Assembly (NCBI GenBank): GCA_018389105.1
Contig: JACATO010000036.1
Span: 248,001 to 312,000 of the forward strand
Length of the DNA: 64,000 nt
Direction: 5' to 3'
Origin: Nautilus pompilius
Lineage: Eukaryota > Mollusca > Cephalopoda > Nautilida > Nautilidae
Position numbers and translations under genes: made by a program. Each line of letters begins with the position of its first letter. Position 1 is the stretch's first letter. The notes beneath the pieces are model-generated. The model was not told the origin of the DNA. It ran no database searches and saw only the letters and a program-made list of their open reading frames with translations. This document shows positions 24,591 through 35,800 of this stretch, one piece after another.

Positions 24591-24606
24591 TTGTTGACCA
24601 GTGTAA
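24591..24606 (-). repeat. Right terminal inverted repeat
   Basis: TTGTTGACCAGTGTAA is the exact inverse of the left end at 22286-22301. It is followed by TTAATTAATT, an AT-rich target. Confidence 0.75.
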
Positions 24607-26825
24607 TTAATTAATTTTCATTTTTAAAGAATTTATGTTGAAAAAATATTGCATATATCACATTATTAAGTTAAGCAGACATATTTTTGATGATAAATCG
24701 GAATTTTTAATAAATTGTAAAACTCACTTTTGGCCTGCTCATTTTTTGTTTGGTGAGTACCATCTAAATCACTAGACTGGATTTTCCCAACATGGACATT
24801 TTAAACCAATTACTTTACATATTGTTTTTATTTTAAAATTCCATCTATCAGTTCTTTAGTTTCTGTTTTCTGCCAAGTTCTTCGCTGTCCAGATATTAGG
24901 TATTTATTTAGTACGCCGGATAAACTAGTTTCACTCTGAACAGAGTGAAATTTCTCAGTCTACCTATAGGGAATGGAATTTGAAGTTGCAAATAAATCAT
25001 GTTCCCTCAGGTGAATTTACCTCCATATAACTGTCAATAAATAATAAAACATGGTTGCCTCTTCCCAGCATCCAGGGAATGATGATATTTGTTCATCTGA
25101 CATAAATTTCTCTGGACTTGGATAGTAATACTACTGATATATTTCATGCTGTCAGGGTTAAAATAATCACAGTGATCTTATTATAGTGAGCACTAAAAGT
25201 ATAACTTTTGCTTGATTTTTCTTCAAGACAAATAGGTTTACATGGTGATTTACAAATTTGCCTAAAAATACTGACTGTTAATTTAAGTGTTTAGTAGGAA
25301 ACCACCAGTATATCTCTGACAGTGCTACCTAGGGAATTGTTCTGTGTAGCTGTTTTGCAAGTAAATCTGTGGCATATGAGTATTTTTTCTCTGTTTTATT
25401 TAATTGTTACATAAAGGGATACCATAGATCTCATCATTTTTAAAACCATTCCATTTAATTTTGCGTGCTCCTATATGTAATTAGGACAATTACAATTTAA
25501 AATTCTGGTTAGCCATGTTGTGCAATTTTTGAGAGAAGAATGGAGTTTGCCAGTCTGCCCATTGCCATCTCTAGCTGGAGTAATATAAACAAAGAATAAC
25601 TGTGCTAAAAATTCTAAATTTTAAATAAAAGTAATAAAATGAAAGTTGTCATGACACAAAAAAACTACATTAAAACACTTAAAAAAATATTTTTTGGGGA
25701 TGTTTCTTTAAATGTCTGACCCATATAATGAAATGTCTGTTGACATTACTTTAGAAAATTTAAAACCGAATGACATTCTACTTTAATAAAATGACTGAAT
25801 GCCTATCATAATTAAATAAGAATTAATTAAAAATCAAATGAAATTAATTAACATAAACAGGCTAGCTGCTGGTAAGAAGACAAAAAAGGGGTTCTGCTAA
25901 CCAGAAAATTACTTCAGTTATCAATTTTTTTTATTTCTTAAATCTTCAACATTAGGTGAAAAATATTGGCATTATCGATAGTTTATTTCTTCTTATTAAT
26001 TTACATTTGAGCATCAGCGCCCCCCCCACTTTTGGGAGACTTTAATTCATTTGCCTCAATAAAGAATTAAGCTTTGTAGTTTTCAATTGGAATCATCAGC
26101 AAGGCTGTTGAACTAATGGCATTGGTTTATAAAACACGTAATATGATTATATTAAACTGTTTAAAGAGAAAATAAAAACCTTTAGATTATTAATACTTGA
26201 TCTCTTATCTTTCAAATTAATCAATAGAAAGGTGGTTCAAATCTTTGTCTAGGGTTAAAAGAATGTCTGAGCAAGCAAACAAACAATCAGTTTTAAAATG
26301 CTGAGAAATTTAAAAAAAAAAGAAAAGATTTGAGTTCATGAAATTAAAAGCAAAAACGAGAAGAAGAATGCAATCTTTGAAGGACATTTATGGACATAAT
26401 ATCTGCTGTCTAAAGATTGTGGTAGGATGATAGAAGTTCTGCAGTAGGTAATACCACTTGTGACATCAGTGTAAGACAGTTGAGAAGGTCAATCTCAACT
26501 GGTCACTGGTAATTAAAAAAAAAGAAGACATTCTTGGTCATCCAAAAACGTATTAAATATTTAAATATAGGGTCAGCTTTCTATAGATTATTATTTTTTT
26601 TTAAAAAAAGGTGGTATGATTTAAATATATCAGAGTAAACGTTTATGAACAACAGGTAAAATTATTGAAGTACAACAACAAAAAAACAACTATTTTTACT
26701 CAAATACCTGCAATGCACCTTTGCTTATCTAGAAAGATGAAATTGATAAATGAAAATAGTCTAATATCCTTAAGAACTGTCTCCACAGTAAAAATCTATT
26801 TTTTATTAATTTATACACGTATTTA
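24607..26825. other. AT-rich DNA, no gene seen
   Basis: Only simple sequence was seen: a C8 run at about 26021-26028 and A-runs at 26312-26321 and 26516-26523. No coding motif was recognised. Confidence 0.45.
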
Positions 26826-27828
26826 TTAGGTTGTTACGAAAGTTTTGTCGCTTTTTATATTATGCTAATTTGGGGTTCATTTATTGCATGCATGTGAAGA
26901 TGTGTGTAGATTAGTTTTATATTTTTTTGTAGCGAGTGCTTTGGCTTACATTATGCAAAACCTACCTTTCTAAAAATCATAAAACGGATATTTGTTCAGG
27001 GTTCTGAGTAAAGATTGGATAGAAAGTTTTTGTGCCATTTTGCTTCGTGAGTTCAAACTGGGCCACAAAGCGAGCGAGGCAACTTGTAACATTAAGCAAG
27101 CATGGGGCTGGACACAGCAAATGAGCGCATCATTGATTGGAGATTTATCTGCTCTTCGCTTGTCATAAGAAACAAAAATGATCCATTTCTTGACCGAATC
27201 AATACGTGTGATGAAAAATGGATCCTTTACAACAATAGCAAACAATTCGCACAGTGGCTTGACAGAGACAAGGCACCTAACCACATTCCAAAACCCAGCC
27301 TCCACTCAAAGAAGGCCATGGTCACTGTCTGGTGGACTGCAATTGGTGTCATCCACTATAACTTGCAACCTGGCAAAACCATCACATCTGAAAGGTACTG
27401 TCGTGAATTAAACGTTGTTCATCAGAAACTCTCCCAAAAACAGCTGGCATTGGTGAATCGAAGAGGCCTCGTCCTCACATTGCAAAAGTGACTCTTCAGA
27501 AACTGAACATGTTGGGGTACGAAGTTCTCCATCACCCAGCCTATTCACCAGACCTTTCTCCCATAGACCATCACCTTTTCAAACTTGACAGCTTCCTCCA
27601 TATGAAATCCTTCTCCAACCAAGCAGCAACTGAAACTGCCTTCCAACAGTTTATCATCTCCAGAAATCCAGATTTTTTCAAAATGGTGTAAATGCGCTTG
27701 TAACTTGTTGGTGTAAGTGTATTGATTGTAATGGAACTTACTCTGATAAATAAACTGCACGTTCAGCAATGATATGAAGTCTCATTGTTGCGGTAGAGAA
27801 AACCAACAAAACGTTTGCAACAACCTAA
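26826..27828 (+). mobile_element. Mariner element, internally deleted, both TIRs kept
   Basis: The left end is TTAGGTTGTTACGAAAGTTT. The right end read inward is TTAGGTTGTTGCAAACGTTT, so the imperfect TIRs are about 25 bp. TA flanks both sides (26824-26825 and 27829-27830). At 1003 bp it is shorter than the usual ~1.3 kb of mariners, which matches the two coding deletions described under its transposase. The clear termini and TA duplication show it inserted here intact or as an already deleted copy and has not been rearranged since. Confidence 0.85.
27010..27690 (+). pseudogene. Mariner transposase, two deletions, inactive
   Basis: This is a mariner (D,D34D) transposase closest to the cecropia/Hsmar1 type by eye. 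Seen in order: an HTH start, REFKLGHKASEATCNIKQAW (about 27045-27105) and TANER; a junction to DWRFICSSLVIRNKNDPFLD; the first catalytic Asp in TCDEKWILYNN (about 27206); MVTVWWTAIGVIHYN; then PGKTITSERYCRELN, ALVNRRG and RPHIAKVTLQK; and the third Asp in HPAYSPDLSPIDHHLFK (about 27530-27580). Roughly 80 codons are missing after the TANER block. A second, small deletion with frame change at about 27470-27480 removes the HDNA box and so the second catalytic Asp. Two open frames (27102-27491 and 27488-27691) are the halves. Confidence 0.85.
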
Positions 27829-27830
27829 TA

Positions 27831-28477
27831 ATACAGTACTAGATTTTAACAAAAATGTTTTTATGATAACCATACATTGTCACTGAAACAAAAGTAAAAA
27901 AAAAAACAAAACAATCACAATATAGCTAAATTTAGATGAAAAAACAAAAAAGATGTGCAACTATACATTCATCATTGATGAAAAATATATCTTGCTGCAT
28001 ACCTTGATTTATGGGCATAAAGTTTTCACTTGCAGTTTTATTACAAATATTTCCAAAAATGAGTCAGAACTTGACGAGTTTCTTCAAAATATTTTGAAAC
28101 AAATGGCCAAACAACATTTCTTCTTCTTCTCATTCATTGAATTTATCATACATTATGGATAAATAATACAGTTTGTAATTTTTTTTACCATACTTTTATC
28201 GAGATTCTCTGCTATTTTTTTTTATTAAAAAAATAATATTTCTTTGTTATCCCCAATGAAAAATCTGCAGCAATCTTTTCAAATAATGCATTATTTTTTG
28301 TTGTTGTTGCAGTTTTCAGAGAAGATTTAAAATGAAAAAATAGCAGACTGGCCTATAAATGGTGCAGGCAAAATTCAGACTCTGGTCACAGCTGTGTATT
28401 TTCTTTCTTTCTTTTTGAGGATTTTGATAGCACGAATTTTTGTACGTTCTTCATAATTATTATTTTGCTTTATTCAG
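27831..28477. other. AT-rich DNA, no gene seen
   Basis: No recognisable element. It ends in a pyrimidine-rich run leading to the acceptor-like site at 28477. Confidence 0.4.
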
Positions 28478-28540
28478 AATCGACCAACGTCCTACAAAAG
28501 TGCACGCAATGGAAATGTCTCGAGTTTAGATTGCTCTTGA
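28478..28540 (+). other. Candidate 3'-terminal coding exon
   Basis: The acceptor TATTATTTTGCTTTATTCAG ends at 28477. It is followed in phase 0 by NRPTSYKSARNGNVSSLDCS and TGA (28538-28540). The composition (Ser/Arg/Asn, low hydrophobicity) resembles a protein C-tail, and the segment is richer in GC than its flanks. A downstream AATAAA lies near 29330. The segment is only 20 codons and I do not recognise the peptide. The candidate exon at 1554-1627 also ends in phase 0, but joining the two is speculation. Confidence 0.25.
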
Positions 28541-28929
28541 AAGTAATTTGAATATCCATTGCATTTCTGATAAGCGCACTTGTTCATTTTGTTCGGAAGA
28601 AATTTCTTTTTTCCTTTTTTGTAAAACTTTTGATCTTGTTTCTGTGTCTGTGAAAGGCTACAGTACGAATGACGAGTGAGCCGGCCACAGATCTAATGGA
28701 AATCAACTTTAGTAGCAGAAGTGCGGTTGAGAAAACAACATGCTTATGACTTTTGTTATGAAGTTGAGTTTTCTAGCATTTTATGTTTTTTAAACTGGTG
28801 CCCAGTAGATTTTTTTTTGGTGGGGAAGAGATGTTAAACTTTTGTATTATGCTTTTTAAGTTCAGGTGATGACTTTAATAGTAAAATTTTTTTAAGAGAA
28901 ATTTTGGTAGCAAAGGCTAAGGGACCCCT

Positions 28930-29200
28930 TTAATAGAATGTGCTGGTGGTCTAGTGTCAGACTCTGGGACTGCTAGGATTGAAGGCCTGAGGTTGAGTCC
29001 TGGTCTGGGCTATGTTGGTTTGGCATACATCCATGGCATAGTTTCTTTTTTACTCTTCTTCATTTGCCAGTTATTTCTCCCACATCTGAAAATGAAGATT
29101 TCTGGTTGAGTCTTTTACCTTCTGTTTGCTTTGGGATGCCTAAATATCTATGATGGTGTGTGGGTTCACAGAAGAAGATATAACGAAATGGTTAATGAGA
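28930..29200 (+). repeat. tRNA-derived SINE
   Basis: A box A-like GCTGGTGGTCTAGTGTCAGA (about 28942-28961) and a box B-like GAGGTTGAGTCCTGG (about 28989-29003) match the tRNA-related heads at 6124 and 13917. The right boundary is a guess; the body may end near 29200. No clear target duplication was seen. Confidence 0.45.
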
Positions 29201-29850
29201 TGTGAACCATTTTTATGGCTTTACTAAAAGTTGTGCGAATTAAGCTGTTGGCTGCCAACCATAGAATCTGCAGCCTTACTTCACTTCACATGGTGAACAT
29301 ATAATGATATTTGCAGGGAAAGATTATTGAAATAAAAGATTTTACAGTGCATTCAAACTTAAATGAAAGCAAAAAGTGAGTTATAGTAAAATATCATATT
29401 TGTTTAAAAATATGTATTCAGGCAGTTTACATTTGTGAAAATCACCATGCCCTCAAGATTACTTGACTCTGTTGCAACGACTGACAGAAATTAAACTATT
29501 CTCTTGTGCACAGTTTTTGAAAACATTCTCTCTAAGATAACTCTCAGGAAAGATGGCCAGAAATTAGACAAACTAATAATGAGTTTTTCACAAAAAATTC
29601 AGTATTCAAAAACGCATGAAACAATTAGGTAAATCAATCATTCACTGACCCTGAAGTCAACTAGTCTTTTATCTGGAAATGCTGACCATTGTTGCATAGG
29701 AGGAAGATGTAAAAGTTTGCAGAAAATTATAACATTAATTCATGTAAGGGCATCCTAATCTACCTGAAATTATGCAGTATCTTCAGACACTAACATTCTG
29801 TTGTATGTTGATTCTAATCTCTTAGCTTCCATTATAAACTCTCCGTTCTA
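29201..29850. other. AT-rich DNA, no gene seen
   Basis: No repeat, RNA gene or coding motif was recognised on either strand. Confidence 0.4.
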
Positions 29851-30114
29851 TTAACTTTCCTGTTGTATCCAAAACTTTTTATACAAGCAATCCTCCTCTG
29901 GTACATCATATACATCAAACAAGTTGTCAGTTTTCCATTTTTGCTTTTTGACAACCATGCAACCTTGATCCGATGCATTTTTAGATGAACTCTCTAGAAA
30001 GAATTTTAGCTTGTCAAATGAAGAGTTAACTGTAGATTTTCCCCTCTGAATCTTTTCCTGAAAACCTGGCCTATCATATAAATCATTGTTTTTGACATAT
30101 ATTTTTTTTTTCAA
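29851..30114 (-). other. Unrecognised 87-codon open frame
   Basis: This minus-strand frame has a protein-like make-up after its first codons: RGKSTVNSSFDKLKFFLESS, then NASDQGCMVVKKQKWKTDN and LFDVYDVPEEDCLYKKFW, ending at TAA/TAG near 29850. Acidic and aromatic residues are balanced, unlike the Lys/Phe/Asn-rich noise frames nearby. No domain or motif is recognised. It could be a small exon, a transposon remnant or chance. There is no strong acceptor just upstream. Confidence 0.25.
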
Positions 30115-32440
30115 AAATGCATTTCACAACTTTCAAGTAAACTTAACAAAATCCCAATGATTTTTAAACATTTATTCTTAGAAAGCTTGTTTGGACTAGT
30201 TTAAGGGATAGAGTTCAATTAATTAAATTAATTTTACTTTATGCTTTTGTGTTTTTAATGTCTTTTGTCACATTGTTTCTGAAAGAAAAACCTTAGAATT
30301 TAGATGTAAGATTTTCTAAAGTTATTCTCGAGGGCAGTTTCTATCGAGGTCAACAGAAATTGAGCTAGCATACCACATGATCTCTCATAAATCCTCATTG
30401 TGGCTGTTTGCTTGACTCTGTTGCTGTTGATTTAACAAACTCTTGCCTCTATTTCTGTCAATCATCCAGACTCCTGTGGCTGTTTACGAAAATCACAATT
30501 GAATCTTGACAGAAGCAGGTTAGAGAATGGTGGTGAGGGAGAAAGAAATTATATTTGCAAGAGTTGTTGAGAATGTGGCTTATCAAGGCTGTAACATCAG
30601 TATCAATTCTTTACCTTTTTGTACTTTGTGTTGGAATGTAATGCATGTGTAGTTTGCTTTGGGTTATTTAATCTTGGCTTTGTAGATATATAACGAAAAC
30701 CAGAAATTTTGCAAATTTACTTTTTTCTTAGTTGATCGACTTAATTCTGTGAGCATCTTATTTCAACAGTGATTATGAAAGACTCCATTTTATGATTAGC
30801 TTCTCCCTTCTCTTCTATCTTTGAAGACTGATATCAGTTGTACTACAAAGAAATATTTACTGACATTTTTAAACTCATAGTTAATGATTAAATAGTAAAT
30901 AATGCCAGCAACTTGACATCTTTAAAAATGCAGTAAAAAATATTTTTTTCTTGATTAATATTTAAACATTGGCATTCATATGTATTTATTTTCTTTTATG
31001 AAGCCCAGTATTTGGGATAGGAGTCAACGTTTATTAATCATTAATTAGTTGCATAAATGTTAAAATCTTTTTTAGCAAAGTCTTTATGTTTTTGTCACTT
31101 TTAGGCTTTTAGTTCACTGTAAAAAAAACATAAAATAAAGAAAACCAATTTTTGCATTTAATATATATGATGGTTAGTTGTCATTTTTGCATTAAATTGA
31201 CTAAAGTTGAGGGCTCTCATCATTTGAGATACACATGATCCTAGTTGAGATATTCTACATGAAAGCAGACTTCATTGGACAAACAAGCTATGAGAACTTA
31301 GCAGTAGGAAGAACTTGTTTATTTAGGTGGAAATCCATGTTTCTTAAATTTGTAACACCCCTCTATATTCTTAATACTAATTGTTATTTATTAGTTTCTA
31401 CTGCTGGTCACTCACTGACTCTGTACTGTGAGTAGTAATCACACGTTTGCCAATTTTCTGTGTACTACAGTGATAGTTCACATTATGTTGTTATTTTAAT
31501 AGTAAAAAAAAAAGATGTCAGTTTTTAGCTGAAAGCTTCTTAGGATGGTGAATATTTATGGCAGTGCATGGAAAAGTTAATGGTGGTCTATACTTCTTAG
31601 CTATATGTAAAGCACTTGTTGGAGTAAAAGAAATATTTTAGGAATTGGACAGCTTTTATTTAGATAATTTCTAGGGTTTGAAAACAAATTCAAGCAATAC
31701 TGGACGATAAAAATAAATACATCGGTGTTGTTGCAGGTATGTAAGTTTTAATTAGGCTGTGATTTCAACCTGGCTCAATTCCATTTAAGTTAGTTGCATT
31801 GAGTGCATGTTTAATAGCCTTCAAGTTTCTTATATTCTGTAGTTTTTGTTTAAAGCTAAATTTTAAAGAAATTTAAGAGGTCTATCAGTTTTACGATTAA
31901 AGCAGACTGTTGATGCAGAGGTTAGTAAAACAGTAGGTGTGGTGGAGCCTGCAGGCAGCTGATATTTTATCACTCGCAACAAGTGTGGGAGAATGACAAG
32001 TAATCTATTCCTAGATGCACACCTGCAGTGTGCGATAAATAAAAGAATTCATTTAATTTAAGTTCAACCCTGGTTTTTTTATATCCAACACGACAGGGGT
32101 GTCACTTGAGACATGGCACAGGCTTGTTAAATGCAAGGTGCTTAGGTAAGGCTGTTGTTACTGGTTCCGTATAAAGTATGAGCAGGGTGGTTCAGTTCGT
32201 TGCAAGTATTAACATCACAATCAACAATAGGGTACCTAATCATGGTTAAAACCTATACTGCCCTTATTCTCTTAACATATTACTCAAACTTGATTTTTAT
32301 GATTATTTTATGCCTGAACAGATGTGATACAGGGAAAAAAAAACCAGTCAAAGAATTGGTAGGAAATAGTTTTCATTGTTGCATGTGTGCATAAATTTTT
32401 TTTTGAAGTAACAGCTTTCTCATCTCTCCTCTCTCTCTCT
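30115..32440. other. AT-rich DNA, no gene seen
   Basis: No gene was recognised. A GC-richer patch lies at about 31925-32040 (TATTTTATCACTCGC on one side, GTGTGCGATAAATAAA on the other). The two sides are weakly complementary and could be the ends of a very small MITE; the match is too poor to call. Confidence 0.4.
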
Positions 32441-32831
32441 TTGTGTACTGACGTCATCTCTCTCTATATTGATGTCATCTCTCTCCACTCTCTGTACTGA
32501 CGTCATCTCTCTCTATATTGATGTCATCTCTCTCCACTCTCTGTACTGACGTCATCTCTCTCTATACTGACGTCATCTCTCTCTATATTGATGTCATCTC
32601 TCTCTATACTGACGTCATCTCTCTCCACTCTCTGTAATGACGTCATCTCTCTCCATCTCTCTGTACTGACGTCATCTCTCTCTATATTGATGTCATCTCT
32701 CTCCACTCTCTGTACTGACGTCATCTCTCTCTATACTGACGTCATCTCTCTCTATATTGATGTCATCTCTCTCTATACTGACGTCATCTCTCTCCACTCT
32801 CTGTAATGACGTCATCTCTCTCTCTCTCTCT
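32441..32831. repeat. CT-rich satellite with arrayed CRE palindromes
   Basis: A tandem array is built from short units of the form (CT)n-TACTGACGTCAT-(CT)n-TATTGATGTCAT, some with a CCACTCTCTGTA spacer. I count eleven perfect TGACGTCA sites and five TGATGTCA variants. A higher-order duplication is visible: the stretch from 32494 repeats from 32663, a 169-bp period with essentially no differences over about 160 bp. TGACGTCA is the consensus CREB/ATF palindrome. Whether it is bound here is unknown. The open frames over it on both strands are products of the repeat. Confidence 0.9.
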
Positions 32832-35800
32832 CAAGTATTTTTCCAAGAAAAGATTCTTCATTGTAATTGAAGGTTAAAAATGGATGAGTAGTTTGTTTAG
32901 CAGCATCATTTTAGCTAAATGATTGTTTGTTTTAACTTTCTGTTAGTGGATTTAACTGGCAAATCTTGTGTTGAATATCAAGTATATTACATAAGTACTT
33001 TTTAAGGTGGGACTGAAATGCCAGATATTGGTTTTCTCCAGAAGATCCATTAAGTAAAAATTACTTTCATTTAATTAGTATTGAATGGTTAGATTAACCA
33101 GCCAATGAAGACGAAATTTATATGGAACAAGATGCATGTCAGTATATTATTTCTTTTCTTTTTTCATTTAGTGTATCTCTCTCTAACTAACTAAAATGGT
33201 TCAAGAATTCTTTACTTTAACAATTTTTATTTCATAATTTCTTTGGTTGAATATTTTCTTTTGCTGCATTCTTTAAAGTTCTGCTCTTCTGTTAAAAAGA
33301 ATTCCTCTGAACTCTTATTTGTTTAATTTTGTATACCTATTTAGAATTATAGCAAATATGCATTAAATCATTCACTGCATATTTCGATTCAGGGTCAGTT
33401 TATTAAGAATAAAGATTTCATCAACTGTAGCTGATTAACACAGTGAAAAGGTTAATGCATTTTTCAAGTCCATAACAGTATATTTCTAATTAGTTTAGGC
33501 ACAGAGCCTTTCAAGCCCTTCAGCTAGTACATTTGAAGCAGCTTTCTATTATTTCCACTTTTAATCAAGATCCGGTGTAAATGTTTCTTAAATGACATGT
33601 GGCTACACATAATCGACAGCGATTGCACAAGACACCAACGATGTAAGTAATTTTTACTTTATAAAATTTGAGCATTCACTCACAGCAGTTCCACCACTAA
33701 TGCAATATTTTGACAGTTCCTGTGCATTTGCTAGATTTTTTCCTCTTTCCTCCTCCCTCTCTCTCGCTGAAAATGCTCTATTGGAATGTCAAGCTTTCTT
33801 AAATAATCTAATCACAAATGTACAGAGGTACTTTCATATCTCACTATGTAAGTAATTTTTTATTCCTATTATGGAAATAAGATCATGGTTGGCTGGTTTG
33901 ATCTGTAGTTTTGGATTTTGTCCAGCAAATTGGAATTGTACAGGAAATTTTTTTTTTGTTTTGAAACGGGAATTTAGTAATAAACTAGACTTAGGCTTTT
34001 TTCAATTTTTGGTTGGGAGAAGGGAATTAAATGATAGGGTTCATAATTGACTTGAAGTCCTGTTAGGTTATCGCTAGAAATATTCTGCACTTTGAATTTT
34101 TTCTAATTGGAAACCCTATGGATCATTAATCTTCTATACTGTCTTCATTCTTGATGGATGCTAACATATATAATGGAATAGTAATCCAATGGTTATAACC
34201 ATGTTGAAATTGATGAACAGGGTTTCTAAATTATATCCACATATATTTGTTCACTTTTTCCCTTCCTTCCTTATTTTGACAGTACATAAATATTCTTGGG
34301 AAACTAATGTCAGAATCAATGAACTGTTTTGCCATACATATTCTAGCTATTATTGGTTGTGTTTAAATGAATGCGAAGTCTCATCCTTTTCCCTTTTTCA
34401 TCTGTTTGGCTGGTGGTTGTAGAGGAGTTAACTCTTTGATTAAGTTCACTTCCAACCTTAGTGAATGCATTCATTGTCACTACATTCTCTAGTCCATGCT
34501 ATTAAGTGAAAGTTTAACATCCTAATCAAAATAGTTAATCTTGGAAAGGTGGGCAGTTATGGTAATCTTTGCCATACTTTGAGTACTTGATGAGACGTGA
34601 CATAATATGATTAGATTAAAAATTAGTTTTGTAATAAAATGATTAATGAATCCCTTTTTCAGTCAGCCTCTTTTAGATCACTACAACATTGTGGTAAAAT
34701 CTTGTGTATATTCAGTTTGAATTTATTGGTTTAAAGCTTAAGTTTGAGTAGAAAATGTTGCTTTAAAGGGATATGAAGAAGGAAATATCTGTTTTGTGTA
34801 AATTCACTACCCTATCTCAAGAACATAGCTAGTAGGGTTATTAAATGATATAGCACACTTTGCGTTTCTCACTGCAAAAGTATTCAAGAAGTAAAAATCT
34901 TTTACGGTTTGTTTATATATTTACTGAGGACTTGTCCTTTAATTAATAAATCGTTAGCAGTAGCCTTTTCCTTTGTAACTAACAAGTTGATCTTGATTGG
35001 TGTAAATTTTACCTGTGTTTTTTCACCACGTTTCTACCACCCACGAGCCTGGTTATTTTCCTTCCCTAGACTGGGCTGCTTTTACAAAGATTTTAATATA
35101 TTATCTGGAAAACAAACTTCTACCACATAATGGCAAAAAAAGGATTTGCCCCCCCCCAAACCCACTTTTTTGAGTATGGTACATAAGATCTTAGAAATGT
35201 TTTAAAACTCTTGTTTCTTCAAGAGTTAAGATCATTGAAAATTTATATAAGTTTTACAAAATTTCTTAAATCTGTTGTTATTGTAAAGGTTAAAGGTAGT
35301 TTTGAAATGTAAAACTTTACCAGGAAGTGTATTGTTAGTAAAATGTTGAATAAGCTAACAAGTGGTTTTAGCTGAGATTTACTAATAGAGTTGAGTTTTC
35401 CTAGTTTAGTAGTTACTAAAAGACCTATTATTATTATTAAGAATCAGAATGTAGTAAGTGACAACTATATAAGTTTCACATTTGCAGAAACATGGGGAAT
35501 GTAAGGTTTTTGGTGATATGTTTTGGTCCACTCTCTCAACAGGTTATTTCATTTGACAAACTGAGGTGCAAATTAGCAAGAGAAGGTAGCCATCTGACCA
35601 CCTTAGTGGGATATAGATGCACCATTCCAAAGGGTCTTCAGAGTATGTCACTTATTAAGAAGTAATCAATCAAGCATGTAAGATCATGAACAGAGCTATC
35701 ATGACATTCCCCCCCCCTGAATGCATTAAATACCACAGACTACAAAAATCACCACTCAGCAAGGAAATAGCATCTTTAGAACAAACAAATCAACTACTTT

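Larger units (their letters stand above)
22286..24606 (+). mobile_element. Complete TIR transposon of unassigned family
   Basis: The left end TTACACTGGTCAACAA (22286-22301) and the right end TTGTTGACCAGTGTAA (24591-24606) are perfect 16-bp inverted repeats. They bound a 2321-bp unit that contains one broken gene (22609-24309). If the repeat proper starts at CACTGG, both sides carry TA, which suggests a TA target duplication. The next inner bases no longer match, so the TIRs are short. Gene and TIRs together indicate a once-autonomous cut-and-paste element. The termini do not match the mariner, pogo or hAT ends seen elsewhere in this window. Confidence 0.7.

Noticed and set aside
26970..27305. 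111-codon minus-strand frame
   Set aside because: Shadow of the plus-strand mariner transposase.
31925..32040. Possible tiny MITE with TTTATC-type ends
   Set aside because: End complementarity is poor and no target duplication was found.
32524..32806. Open frames on both strands (ERDDV- and SLST-type repeats)
   Set aside because: Periodic translations of the CT-rich satellite; no start context and no non-repeat sequence.
32441..32831. CRISPR-like array
   Set aside because: Spacers are not unique, units are simple CT-rich sequence, and the genome is eukaryotic.
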